Assembly (NCBI GenBank): GCA_021396245.1
Contig: WNYE01000086.1
Coordinates: forward strand, 62,001-126,000
Reading direction: 5' to 3'
DNA length: 64,000 bases
DNA from: Sporothrix humicola
Taxonomy: Eukaryota; Ascomycota; Sordariomycetes; Ophiostomatales; Ophiostomataceae
The position numbers and the translations under genes are program-made. The notes under the pieces were generated by a model. The model was not told the origin of the DNA. It searched no databases and worked only from the letters and a program-made list of their open reading frames with translations. The number at the start of each line of letters is the position of its first letter. The stretch's first letter is position 1. Positions 1 to 10,838 of the stretch are shown piece after piece.

Positions 1-86
1 TCGCGCTCGAGCTGCTTGCCATACTGGTTCTGGTCGACGCCGACATTGGTCATGCCCGTCATGTTGAAAGCAAGCAAGGAATCCAT
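1..86 (-). CDS. 5' end of an unidentified gene, cut by the window edge
   Basis: A minus-strand ATG at 86-84 opens 28 codons that run off the left edge (starts MDSLLAFNMTGMTNVG, then D-Q-N-Q-Y-G-K-Q-L-E-R). It is supported by a TATATATA box about 260 bases upstream and by a leader rich in CAA and CTT/CTTT on the coding strand, typical of strongly expressed fungal genes. No stop codon interrupts the frame. I do not recognise the protein, and no signal peptide or domain is visible in so short a piece. An overlapping minus-strand reading frame at 59-340 is in another phase and starts inside the leader, so I took it as spurious. Confidence 0.55.
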   Translation of the reverse strand, partial: MDSLLAFNMTGMTNVGVDQNQYGKQLER

Positions 87-347
87 GATGAAGGTAGTTG
101 AAGTGGAAAGTGGAAAGTAAGAAAGAAGCTGTTGTTGAAGTTGGAGGTGGTTTGCACCACAGATGGGGTTGGCTGAAAAACTGCAAAGGTCTTGAGAGTA
201 AAGTTGTAGCTGAGAGTGCTTGGAAGAGCGAGAGCTTGAACTTGACTGTGAAGTGATAAAGACTGAAGCAATTTTTTGGTTGTGATCTGTGTTGAAGAAA
301 GAAAGAAGGAAAAGATGGAAACAGGAAAGACTGGCAACATAGCCAGG

Positions 348-356
348 TATATATAG
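348..356 (-). promoter_or_regulatory. TATA box of the left-edge gene
   Basis: Read on the minus strand this is TATATATA, followed by a CT/CAA-rich leader of about 250 bases down to the ATG at 86. The spacing suggests transcription starts near 310-325. This is inferred from motif and position only. Confidence 0.5.
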
Positions 357-2125
357 ATAGAGGCCTTTTCTTTGCCACTTGCTTATGCATGGCTAGGTCG
401 AAGTAGATGACTCTTTTCACCCCTAGCCATGGCGAGAATGACGACACGATCTTCCAAAGTCTTTTGACGTTGAATTAAGCTTTGGTTTAAGTGGTCTCTG
501 GAAAGAGCCGGTCTGTTTGGATTTTCCACGATAGCGTTGGCGTCATCTGTGGTTAGATACCTCCCATACATGCCCACCACTGCCCTGTTTAATTTTCTCT
601 CCGCAGGAGCAACGCGGTTGGCCGCTCTGTCAATATCATTTACTCCTTAACACGAGGAGGAGATCATAGACTCGTTGATCCGTTGAATTTCTGTCGGATA
701 TTGCCCAAGATGCCTCGTCTGGATCCCCCCTCGTCCCCCACCTTCCTTGTCACGATGTATTTCGTACCCTTCGTTCTTTCCCTTTCCACGAGCTATAATT
801 TCCACGCATCTAATTGTTGCGGGCTTGTGATCAACTGTTACGCATCAATCTCGTCGTTTCTACGTCTAATAATACTGCCCAATGGATAGAGAATAAGTTG
901 GACAGATTGCAAGATTGCAAGAGTGCCACCGGCACACGATTACTACGACCGAATCACCGCACAACGCTCCAATACAACTGCCTAAGCTAGACCCAAGATC
1001 ATAGAATAAAATGACGACAAAAAGATGTCCAGAAAATTGAGTCTTTGTAAAGCACAAAATTCTTTTTATCTTCCCCTCCACCCCCTCCCCTAGCCTTTTC
1101 TCTCTCTATCACTTTGCAAATCGCTCCAGTCGGCCGAAAACAAGCCCAAACACTGCAGTTAAAACAGCATCATGTTTTTTACGATATTTGAACCCCAAAT
1201 CCAAGCGTAGACGTCTCTACGATTTTTTTCGGATCGCTTTTATTTCAAATATCAAAACTCTGTCGTCCTGTTTTGATATTGCCTAATTAGGTAATGCCAC
1301 TAATACCCCCCCACTTGAACACTGTGATGTGGATCAAAACCACGACAGAACTGACGGCAAAAACCGAAAATGACAGTAGACAACTCAGTTAATAGATACA
1401 CTACAATCAATACATTATATTTGCAAACATAGTCAACTTTCAGCGATTTTTGGCTGTTCTACGAGTGTAGAGATGTTGTTGAAGATGGAGGTGGATCAAG
1501 CATGTAAGTCAAGTCACGTGATCTGTCACCCCCTTTTCTCTTCGTCTTGCTCTGACCATCGCCATCTGTATTTCATCCTCGTTTTCATTGGTTCCTTTTC
1601 TTTACATGAGCATCTATTCTTTCACTTCTTTTTATTGTGGTATTTTGGATTGATTTGGTAATACACGGCCTATCTAAGCCAAGACCGCATTTGGCTGTAA
1701 GAAGCAGAGACAAAGCTGGGTGCTGAGTCAAGACCCAACTCGCGTGTTTTTCTGCACTATTGGCGAACCAACGCCTGTAGTCGCCAGTTGGTTCTTTCAT
1801 CTCTCTCGTATTGGGACGACCAGAAGGACTGAAAGGTCGAGACCGTGGGCTAGACTCCAGAGGCCCAAGAATGTAGGCGAACAAAAGAAAGTGTAGAAAT
1901 GAATCAAGGGATGGACGTCGGGAGATAGACTAAAGAATGGAATGCGTCCTATTTTGACGTCCGTCTTTGACGTCTGATGTTGACTGGCAGCCAGCGTGAA
2001 CTCACAACCTCAATTGGCTTTCAATTGACACATCACGGCATGAGGTGAATAGGCGGTAATTAGAGGACAACAGACAGCATCATTCTCGGAGAAGTCCATC
2101 TGCCTCAAGTCACCGTTTCCTCACA
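357..2125. other. Intergenic, no gene seen
   Basis: This is the divergent region between the left-edge gene (-) and the seven-helix protein (+). Only short frames with no coding character occur. AT-rich patches lie around 1190-1310. I see no TATA box close to the start at 2126 and no RNA gene. Confidence 0.6.
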
Positions 2126-4096
2126 ATGACCGACGTCAATGCCACGGCGGCGGCGATCCCCGACTGGTCGCAGCTCGACTTTGCGCGCAACTGCACGGCC
2201 TACGGGAACTGGCTCGCGGCCTTTGTGGCGCCCAACCCGTGGAACCCGGAGGAGGCGTTGGGCGGGAGCATTCCGCTGACGATCCTGTTGATGGGCTATG
2301 CCTTGCCGCCCGGATGGACGTTCAGCCCGGCCTACGGCGGCGACGGCAGCAACTGGACCGACACCGTCCAATCGCCCGCGGGCACGGCTTTCTTTGGGGA
2401 CGTCATGAAGTGGCTGACCAACAATATGTACCACACCTTCAACGAGACGGACGGGCAGTGGTACGCCGACACGCAGTTTGTCGACAATGTGATTTGGACG
2501 CCGGCCGAAAAGTGTCCGCGCGAGTTCTGCAAGGCCATTGCGTTTACGGGGAATGCCGACCTGTCGGGCATTGGCGTGATTATCGCCTACTACATTGAGG
2601 CGTCGCTGGCCACGATCTACCTGCTGGTGTTTTCGGCGTGGCGCATCAAGCGGTACTGGCGCAGCCGGCACAAGTCGGCCGAGATGCTCGAAATCGAGCG
2701 GGCCGAGGCCACGCGGACCCGCGGCCGTTTGTCGCGGGCGGCCCACCGCCTCTTTGACGCTCTGCGCGGCAGCCTCGACAGCTTCATGTTGGCCTCGTCC
2801 GTCTTTGCGCTCGCCATCCTGATTGCCGCCCTCGTCATGGAGGCCGAGCACACAAACGAGCACCGCCACCACCCGGTCAACTCGCAAAACATTCCCAGCG
2901 GGAACGCCCTGTACGACTCGGCCTTGGGATTGTTAGTGGGCTTGTTTGTCGTCTTCCCTCCCGTCGTCCTCTATGCACTCCTCCCGCAAGCACGCGAGAT
3001 CCACCAGCACGAGCACGTCAACCCCGAAAAGGAAAAGAGGGGGCGACGCACCTGGCTGCGGCGTGCAGTACTCGTCGTGCTTTGGGGGCTGGCATCAGCC
3101 GTCGTCTTTTTGGACCCCAAGAGCGAGCTCGACTACGAGTACCAGGGGCGCATCTCGCCAGAGGACGGCGTTTCTGATAATGACAACTTTGCGACAGTGC
3201 TGTATGCGTGCGACCAGCGGGGCGGGCGCAAGTATTGGCGGACGCTGGAGGCGACAAAGTACCTGGTGATTGGTGTGCCGGCGATCTGGCTGTCGTTGAC
3301 GCTGGTGGTGTACGTGGCGACGGGGTGGAGGCCGTCTTTTGCGCGGGCAGGCGAGGACACAAAGCGAGCCGGGCGAGAGGAGGGAAAGGAGCGAGCCGCA
3401 GGCGAGGACAGAAAAGGCGAGGAAAGAAAGGAGCGAGAAGGCGAGGATAGAAAAGGGTTTGGGCGGTTCGCCCGCCCGATCTGGCGCCATTTCGTGGCGT
3501 TCCTGGCAATGCTTATCATGTGGACAATCTTGATCACACTCACAGAACTGCGGCACTACATTGTGGAGACGGCCGACGGCCTCGACCTGGAGAACGAGTG
3601 GGCCGTGGGCCAGGTGCTGGCGATTGCGACGTGGGGGCCCGTGGCCGTGGACTTTGCGTTCCTCCTGATATTTGGCATCGAGGACGGCCTGGGCGGGCGG
3701 CTGCCGCTCGACTTTACCATCCAGCAGGTGGTGTCGAAGTCATCGGTGGATCTGCCGGGGGATGCTCAAGACGGCGACAGAGACCACGCCGAAAGGGCAC
3801 GAGCCACCGGCGCGAGTACGGGAAGCAGGGTCGGCAGTGTCGCATCGCGTGCCCCACGGAGCAGTGCCACGGCCACCTCCAACAACAACGACTGCAACGG
3901 CGCCGAGAATGAAAAGGTCGACAGCGACAAGACGGCCGTCGTGCTCGAGAATGACCGCCGGGCCTCATCATCCCCCTCGTCCCGTCCATCTCTCTTGCGT
4001 GCTGGCACATCGGCCAGTTCGACAGCCCCCAACAGCCAGCCGTCGCCTGCTGAGAACACCATCCCAAACAACACGAACAACTCTGAACATAATTAG
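2126..4096 (+). CDS. Orphan seven-helix membrane protein, N-out with charged third inner loop
   Basis: Uninterrupted 656-codon frame from ATG 2126. The N-terminal ~145 residues carry several N-x-S/T sites and a C-x4-C pair (C130, C135), so they are probably outside. Hydrophobic segments lie near 147-171, 218-239, 264-287, 313-329, 377-399, 456-474 and 494-516. Positive loops after segments 1, 3 and 5 predict N-out/C-in, the topology of GPCRs. The loop between segments 5 and 6 (about 401-455) is an imperfect repeat of EDRKGE/ERKERE-type charged units. The tail (520-656) is Ser/Asn-rich and disordered. The motif GNADLSGIG just before segment 1 resembles uncharacterised Pezizomycotina membrane proteins I remember, but I know no assigned function. 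A receptor role is inference from topology alone. It converges with the amidase gene, 113 bases apart. Confidence 0.85.
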   Translation: MTDVNATAAAIPDWSQLDFARNCTAYGNWLAAFVAPNPWNPEEALGGSIPLTILLMGYALPPGWTFSPAYGGDGSNWTDTVQSPAGTAFFGDVMKWLTNNMYHTFNETDGQWYADTQFVDNVIWTPAEKCPREFCKAIAFTGNADLSGIGVIIAYYIEASLATIYLLVFSAWRIKRYWRSRHKSAEMLEIERAEATRTRGRLSRAAHRLFDALRGSLDSFMLASSVFALAILIAALVMEAEHTNEHRHHPVNSQNIPSGNALYDSALGLLVGLFVVFPPVVLYALLPQAREIHQHEHVNPEKEKRGRRTWLRRAVLVVLWGLASAVVFLDPKSELDYEYQGRISPEDGVSDNDNFATVLYACDQRGGRKYWRTLEATKYLVIGVPAIWLSLTLVVYVATGWRPSFARAGEDTKRAGREEGKERAAGEDRKGEERKEREGEDRKGFGRFARPIWRHFVAFLAMLIMWTILITLTELRHYIVETADGLDLENEWAVGQVLAIATWGPVAVDFAFLLIFGIEDGLGGRLPLDFTIQQVVSKSSVDLPGDAQDGDRDHAERARATGASTGSRVGSVASRAPRSSATATSNNNDCNGAENEKVDSDKTAVVLENDRRASSSPSSRPSLLRAGTSASSTAPNSQPSPAENTIPNNTNNSEHN

Positions 4097-4209
4097 TACA
4101 CTGTCATCATCATAACCACCAATCATAGCATCTGCTTCCTTTTTTTGTCCAAAATAGAATGCAATTCAAAAATACTATGCAAAAAGTAAAAGTGTTCGTT
4201 CAATCATAA

Positions 4210-6549
4210 TCATACAGTGTCTTTCCCAACAGACCTCTCACGTAACGGCGCCTGGCCTGTCGATGCGTCCACTGGCACATCTGGATTGGCACCGCCGCGG
4301 CCCATAAACACGCGCGTGCCCGGCCCGCCGTGCAGCGGTGCCTGTGCGTACTGGTACGAAGGGCTTCTGTTGTTGGAGGAATCAGAGGCAGGCACCGTCT
4401 CTGTTTCCGTTGTCGAAGGACCCCCCGCCACGGTCTCGTGGTCAAATGCAATCGTCTGGTTGACGGCCGTCACGTTGCGCGAGTACAACAGAATGTCGGG
4501 GCTGCTCGCACCCAGGACGCCCGCGGCGCTGAACCCGCCAAACCGCATGATCTGGTTCGTGGTGCCGAAGCCGCTACTGTTCTTGCCGTCGCCGGTCTGG
4601 AAGAAGAAGGCGGTGCCGACGGCGCGGGTGGTGAGCAACGAGCCGGTATAGTGGCTGCCAGAGCTCCTCGAAAAGGCCTCGAGGCCAGATGGGAAAACGC
4701 CCGCGCCCGACACTTGCAGGTTCAACCCCTGGTCCAACATCGCCCACAGTGTCAGATTCCCCTGCGGGGACACGTTTGTCGTCATATTGCAAAACGTCGG
4801 GTACGAGTAGTCGGAACTGTAGGTGTAGGCCACTACCGCAGCGCCATCGCTGCTCGCCTTGTCGCTTCCGCTCAGCGTAAAGTTGTTGATCTGGTTGTTG
4901 CCAAAGTCGGTGAGGACGCCCTCGTTGGCGTACGAGAGCGACTGCGACCACGACACGGCGCGGCTGCCCTTGCCGCCAGACGTCACCGAGCCCAGCACGC
5001 TGAAGGAGCGCGAGACCGACACCGTGTACGTCAGCGTCTCGTTGGCGCCCGTCGCGTTTTGCTGCAGGTGCTGCGTCACGCTGATCGTCGGGCCCGTGTC
5101 TTGTACGATGGGCGGCTTGCCTGTCGTCACCAGTGCACTGCTATCGTCCCCGTCCTCATGGTCCAGCCACACAAAGATCTTGCCCGTGACGTACCAGCTC
5201 GCAGCCACCTGTTTTGTGAGGGTAGCCACCCCCGAGGGCTGCCCGTTGTCGTCGAGCCCGGCCACCCTGATCTCGAACGAATGCGGCTGCCCGTCGCACA
5301 GCACGGGCAGCCACGGCGAAATGTCAATCTCGTGTTCTCTTAAATCAAAAACGTCGGCACCCGCAATCGGCCGGTGCAGGCTAGGCACCACGCCGCCCGT
5401 AAACACCACGGGGAACGGCCACTGCACGCCCGCCAGCTGCCCGTCGACCAGCACCTGCACCTCGCGGAACGGGCTGTACCCTGGAAATGTGCCCGCGCCG
5501 GTGGAATTGAACGTCGTCTTGTCGCTCTCCAGCACATTGGTCCACCAGAACTCTTCGTCGGCCTGCCCGTTGGCCGACACCGAGAACACGGCGCGGCGAG
5601 CATTGCGGGGGAAGTCGCTAACCGAGTTGATCGCAATGTCGGCGGGCAAGGTAAACTGGCTCACGCCGTTGGCCGCGCTCTGGCGCTTGGAAATGGGAAT
5701 CACGACGTCGCTCGGCGGCGCCGTGTCGATGCGGTCGTCCACATCCGACTGGAAGAACGTCGCCGTCAACGTCACGTTGAACGAGGCCGTGTACACGTCG
5801 TTTTGCAGGTTGCCGAGATCAAAGATGATCTTTTGGGGCGTGCGCCACAGCGCCAGGTACTGCGTCATGTCCTTTAGGTACACCCAGCGGATGCCCGGCG
5901 CCTTAACCGGCTCGGCCGTGCTGGTGCGCCAGACCTCGGTGTCGCCCAAGTACATGAGCGCCAGGCGGTCAAACTGCCGGCCGGCAGATACGGCCGTGAA
6001 ATTCATGACGACCCGATTGAACGGGGTCGAGGGAGGTTCGAAAGTGCCGACAAAGGGCGCATTGTAGCTGTTGCCAAAGATGTGGGTCATTAAAGTTATT
6101 GTCACAGCACCCGACGCCGACGACAGGCCAGCTGTTCGTTCAGTCGCGGGGCCGCCGGGTGTGAGTACGGGCGGTGCCACCTGGAAGCAGTCGAGTACTG
6201 TCGCATCGGATGGGGCTGCACTCTGTGTCGACGTCGGCGCAGCAGCCAACACTGTCGTTGGTGAGCTTTCTTCGGACCGTTTGCTGGCCGACAAAGTCGA
6301 TGCGAGGGGTTGTTCTGCGGCATGGATTGCTGGTTGTTTGTGGGCCAAAGAGGCCGCGCATGGTCGGTGGTGAGCGACTGCGAAAAGGACGATCAAGGAC
6401 AGGATCGATGGTAGCAAGATGGACAGGGCGCGCTTCTGCCATGTCGGGCGTGTTGGCCGTGCATTGCGTGCTGCTCCTGGGCTGGTAATCTCAGGGTCCA
6501 GCGTTGACAGCTGCTCCTTTTCGAGGAGAGGAGCAGAAGTCTCGTCCAT
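4210..6549 (-). CDS. Peptide-N4-(N-acetyl-beta-glucosaminyl)asparagine amidase A (PNGase A-like)
   Basis: A 779-residue single-exon gene. I chose ATG 6549 (MDETSAPLLEKEQ); the frame is open further upstream to 6627 but only through a TTG. A basic stretch and one hydrophobic helix (about 41-60) give a type II signal-anchor topology, placing the bulk in the secretory lumen or outside. The body matches the plant/fungal PNGase A family: a beta-rich N-domain with segments such as THIFGNSYNAPFVG, NFTAVSAGRQFDRLALMYLG and VWRTSTAEP, followed by FPGYSPFREVQVLVDGQLAG and HEIDISPWLPVLCDGQPHSF. Family members release N-glycans from glycoproteins or glycopeptides. Several fungal members are uncharacterised, so substrate and activity here are inferred. 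The C-terminal half carries many N-x-S/T sites. Confidence 0.85.
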   Translation of the reverse strand: MDETSAPLLEKEQLSTLDPEITSPGAARNARPTRPTWQKRALSILLPSILSLIVLFAVAHHRPCAASLAHKQPAIHAAEQPLASTLSASKRSEESSPTTVLAAAPTSTQSAAPSDATVLDCFQVAPPVLTPGGPATERTAGLSSASGAVTITLMTHIFGNSYNAPFVGTFEPPSTPFNRVVMNFTAVSAGRQFDRLALMYLGDTEVWRTSTAEPVKAPGIRWVYLKDMTQYLALWRTPQKIIFDLGNLQNDVYTASFNVTLTATFFQSDVDDRIDTAPPSDVVIPISKRQSAANGVSQFTLPADIAINSVSDFPRNARRAVFSVSANGQADEEFWWTNVLESDKTTFNSTGAGTFPGYSPFREVQVLVDGQLAGVQWPFPVVFTGGVVPSLHRPIAGADVFDLREHEIDISPWLPVLCDGQPHSFEIRVAGLDDNGQPSGVATLTKQVAASWYVTGKIFVWLDHEDGDDSSALVTTGKPPIVQDTGPTISVTQHLQQNATGANETLTYTVSVSRSFSVLGSVTSGGKGSRAVSWSQSLSYANEGVLTDFGNNQINNFTLSGSDKASSDGAAVVAYTYSSDYSYPTFCNMTTNVSPQGNLTLWAMLDQGLNLQVSGAGVFPSGLEAFSRSSGSHYTGSLLTTRAVGTAFFFQTGDGKNSSGFGTTNQIMRFGGFSAAGVLGASSPDILLYSRNVTAVNQTIAFDHETVAGGPSTTETETVPASDSSNNRSPSYQYAQAPLHGGPGTRVFMGRGGANPDVPVDASTGQAPLRERSVGKDTV

Positions 6550-7836
6550 ATTGTCGGTGGTGTTGAGTTTGTGTAGAGGAGAACGGAAAGAAACGAGTGA
6601 CGTTCGAAAACAGACGAAGCTAAACAATGTGCAAATCCATGGACGACAGATTGGCGCTGTGTTTCAAGTCGAGAATGTGTGTGACAGGGTGTAGGAGAGA
6701 CAGATAAGAAATAAATAGAATATAAGGTCGAGTATGACAGCAATTGTAGGAAAAGACTCAAGAGCCAGAGGAAACGGGACGGGAAATGGGATCAGCACCA
6801 GGGACACAGCTTCTCTCCAAAGCCGCACACGCGGCTCCAGCGGCCTGGTCCGGAGAAAGTGCTGCAAAGAAAAACGAGGGTGCTGGATAAAGTATAGAAT
6901 GAGACGGTTGTTCTTCAAATTGAGGAATTGAGTGTCGAAACGAAGGAGAGACGGGACCAGAAGAGGATGAGATGCGTCGCGGCTGAAGTCGGCACAGCGG
7001 TGTTCCGTCGAGGTGGGCGATAAGGCGGCCAGTGTTTCCAAGCGAGACAGGGTTAGTGGCCGACAAAGAGTGCAGGTCGGTGAGGAGACGATATGAAAAC
7101 GCATGAAAGCTACCCTGGCCGTCACGATCAGATTGAACCAATCGTGCAATTTGACAAGGCTGGAAAGAACGAGCGATACGAGGGAAGGCGCGATCGATCC
7201 AGGAACGTGCATGAGTTGTCACTACCAACCTAACGCCCACACTGTAGGATGTGGCACGTGCGCAGGGTCACGCCGTTGGCGGGTGTTCCCACTCTCGGCC
7301 ACCCCCCGCGCAAAACGATGGTGTGCAGCATTCAGTGAGCATCTATGACGGCATCGGGGCGAAGAATACCATGAGCGTCATTCCCAAAATTCGAGAGTAA
7401 ATTTGAGATGTCAATATGTTGATACAATGTGCTTGAACAAAAAGGAGACAAGAATGAAAGTGAGAATGAGAAAAGATCAAGAAAACGCCAATGTCCGTAG
7501 GAAGAGTGGAAGTGTGCCAATTAGTAGGGAAGGAACCCAGAAAATGTACAGATGCAGAGAAAGTATGAAGAAAAGGAACAAATGGAAATGAAAATGAAAG
7601 AATAAAAAATGCCAACCCAATCGCAACCCAAAAAGTAGTCGAGTAAAACAAAACACCTTCCTTCCCCGCCAGAAATCTATTGATGCAAAAGTATGCCTTG
7701 CCCGGTCCGCCCGGCCTGCCTGTATATGTGATGTTGTAGTGTTGTTCTATGAGCGTGGAGCCCGTCTATCGTCGTCGTTCTTTCGTAGGTTTGCCGTCCG
7801 TCGTACTGTACATTATTGTCGCTCCGTCAGGGCTGT
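6550..7836. other. Intergenic: leader/promoter of the amidase and 3' flank of the DUF1279 gene
   Basis: The stretch holds only short overlapping frames on both strands. A minus-strand pyrimidine-rich segment runs through about 6690-7000 and fits an upstream leader of the amidase gene. No TATA box or RNA gene was convincing. Confidence 0.5.
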
Positions 7837-8727
7837 CTACGCCTTCTTGGGCTTCTTTCCAATCTTCCAGCCCCACGACCGCAGCACCTTGACGACCTTG
7901 GGCGTCACCGCCGCCGCCAGGGGCACGCGCACAAAGATGAAGCTCTTGTGGATCGCGTACGCCAGCGCCAGCTGCGTGGCGAGGCTGGCCTCGTGCTTGT
8001 TGGCCAGCTCGGCCTCCTCGACGCCCCAGCCCTCGGGGGCCTCGAGGGCCTCGCCATCGCCGAGAACGGCATCGGCGCCGCTCTCCTTCTTGGCCTCCTT
8101 GAGGGCCGCGCGGTACTTGCGGTAGCGCTCTTTGACGCTCTCGGGGATCACCTTTTTGACGTGCGAGACGACGAACTCTTCGGCGGCGGCTGTTCCCGTT
8201 AGTATGACTGTATCATATTGCTACGCGCATTCGGGCGTGTACATACCTATACGGTCCGTGCCGAGCGTCCTCACCAAGAGGAAGCAGAACGGAAAGTCGA
8301 GCAGCGACAAGCCAAAGTAGACGCCGACGGCGGTCCAGCCGTACTCGCGCGACAGCTTCTTGATGCGCTGGCTCATGGACAGCTTCTCAGCGGGGAGGGA
8401 GTGGTTGGTGCTGCCGGAGCTGGAACTGCCCGCTTTCTGTCCTGCCTCGCCCTCTTGTGACCGCCGTGCCCGCGACGAGTGAAATGTCCGCCGCGGGGCG
8501 CGTGCGAAGAGTGTAGAGGGAGACTGGAAGGGGCGAGCTGCCGGTCGCGCGGGTGTGGGTGTCGTTGCAATCGTCCGTGCTGCTGGCCGCCGCCAGACCT
8601 GCCTGCTTGCCTGTGCCATCGTGCTGCCACCGCCACCAGCACCACCGCGCTTCAACAGCAGCATCGCCGGCTGGGCCGACGGCTGCTCCAAGAGCACCTC
8701 CAGGGCGCGCACCGAGCGACGCAGCAT
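7837..8727 (-). CDS. Mitochondrial DUF1279 (FAM210-like) membrane protein
   Basis: Two exons, 8727-8247 and 8189-7837, flank a 57-nt intron (GTATGT donor, TACTAAC branch site, CAG acceptor) and encode 277 residues. Joining restores codon GCC and reads AAAEEFVVSHVKKVIPES. Residues 1-110 are Arg/Ser/Ala-rich with almost no acids, a likely mitochondrial presequence (MLRRSVRALEVLL). The DUF1279 domain starts near 117: MSQRIKKLSREYGWTAVGVY, then a hydrophobic helix FGLSLLDFPFCFLLVR. It continues in exon 2 through a helix region and a C-terminal helix (LAYAIHKSFIFVRVPLAAAV). The family (FAM210A/B in animals) sits in the mitochondrial inner membrane and is linked to mitochondrial translation and respiration; the fungal role is not established. 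In-frame ATGs at residues 22 and 37 are alternative starts. The gene is divergent from AIM24. Confidence 0.85.
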
Positions 8728-10838
8728 CGTGTGTGTGTTTTCGAGGTTATGCGGGAGTCGGGTTCAATGAGAATTGGTTTCGTTGTCTGGCTGTGTCGCG
8801 ACCTCGGTCGGGAGAGGGTGGTGTGTCGCGATACTTCGAAGAAAATGGGTGGCCTGTTCGGCAATTTCGCAGACTGTGGGGAGCTTCGGTTGGATTGTTG
8901 GGGGAGCTGTGTGTACAGAGTATTCGTCAATGGATTGGTCGTGAAAGCATCAATTGTCGTCGTGAGGATTGCGAAAAGATGTATAAAAGTAAAGTCGTGG
9001 TCTTGGTCTTGTCCTCGTTTTCGTCGGAATGTTGCGGTTCGCAGAATGGACGCAAGGAGGATTTCTGTTTCCTAAGGCCGAAGAAAATCGAAAAATCGTG
9101 TGCTTTTCTCCGGCAGAGCAAATTTTTGCTTCATACTGCAGTAGTGAGCACCAAGACTGGGCCAGTGTTCTGGAAGCTCCTCCCAAAAGCCCAAAAGGGC
9201 TCACAAGGCGGCCCCACGTCATTGAGCAGAAAAGGCAGAAAAAGGGTAGGGCCAGGCCAGGCCGCGCCATTGTGTTGGGACAGCTGGAGCATAACTGTAA
9301 GACATGCTCAGTCACCTAGCAAAAGAGGGCGTAGGGCATCATGATTGGCTGAAATAGCTCATAGGGCCACTACTTCCGGTCGGACTGTAGGGCCTGTCCG
9401 CTCCGACGACCGACAACTCCGGGCGGCTTAGCAAAGATGGCCACGAGGCACCAGGACGAGAACCAGACGGGACGAGAAGGCTGAGGATCAAATCGAAGAC
9501 GGAGAGATTAAAAGAACTTGAAGAGTTTGAAGAATATGGAACGAAGGGAGACGTCACAACGAACGGCACAATAATGACGCCGGGCGGGGTTGCCATCAAG
9601 TTGTCCCTTACAGCGAGTGCCAGCTAGAATACCACGGCCAATGTTGGTGATTTTGACATATCGACCGTTGTATATTAGTCTACCGATGTAAGTTCACAAA
9701 CTTATCGATGAAAACGTCTGTCTGGTCACGTTTCTGTTTTCTGCAACATCGTTGTGAGATGATTTGTCTGCTCTGTGAGAGTCTCCAATAGCCGAGAGCC
9801 AGCTCGCCAAATTGCATGTTTCGTCAAATACAGCAAGAGCCATGCCTACTACTAACTTGGTGGAAACCATACGCAGTCAAGGCAGTGTGATGCCCAGAGA
9901 CACCAAATGCGCTTCTCACGCACAGTTCCCTACTCTCGTCCCTCTAGGGCCATTTAGCTGGGCGCAAACCGCCTTGTCCACTCTTGTCCACTCAAGCTCT
10001 GGCCAATCAGCGCGCTCCGTCTGCAGCCAAGTCAGGGCACCCCTCCTTTTTAAGCGCCCGCCTTTCCCCTGCTTGTAAGTCGCGGGCGCGAGCAAGGCGG
10101 TTGCGGTTCTACCCTTGTTTTTGTATGTGTTTTCTTTGAGAATTTGGTGTATTTTCATGTCCCAAACTCGAGTTACCGCTCATACATTTCCTCTCTCTCT
10201 CTCTCTCTTCCACATCCCGTCACCATGCAGGCTGTCATTGGATCCTTGGGCGACAAAAGACTGGGGGCCAGACGGCCAATCTGTTTCCCAAATTAGACAC
10301 AACCAACGGGAGAAGCAGCGATGGGGGGAGGTGTCTGGGCAGTTGCGTATGCGTGCACACTCTGTAAACATATTGGCAAAAGAGCTCACAAGGAAAGTGC
10401 AATACACGCATGCAAGGAAAGAACTGCCAGCTGCAGTACTACCCTGGTCTCCCCAGTCCTCACCGGTAGCGAGTAGGGTCGATCCTTCTTCGGCTGGTGC
10501 TCTTTCTCATTTTTAATTCCTTTTCATATGCTCTTGCCGCTCGCCTTTTGCGCTCCATCTCTCCTTCCTTTTATTATTTTTTTGGTCTGTTTTGTTTTGT
10601 CGTGATCGCTCAGTCGTTCTTTCCTTCGTGACACAACTTTGACTCCATCGGGTCGCAGCTGCCCGACCTACCTTCTCCTACACATCACAACGTGAGTCGT
10701 GCCATCCCAAGAGCTGTCTGAGGAATCGCAAGGCAGGCTCGAGGGGCAGGCCACGCGGTCGAGCTTTCCTCGTCGACAGAACACAGTTACTGACTTTCCA
10801 CAGCAACACCAACCGGGTGAATCGCACCTTCTCCCAAC
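8728..10838. other. Intergenic between two divergent mitochondrial genes
   Basis: Shared upstream region of the DUF1279 gene (-) and AIM24 (+). It contains a CT dinucleotide run at about 10191-10208 and pyrimidine-rich DNA from 10540 to 10680, consistent with an AIM24 leader. Frames in this region are short and lack coding bias. No tRNA was found. Confidence 0.5.

Noticed and set aside
9340..9420. A tRNA A-box-like TAGCTCATAGGG
   Set aside because: No matching B box or cloverleaf could be formed in the following 80 bases.
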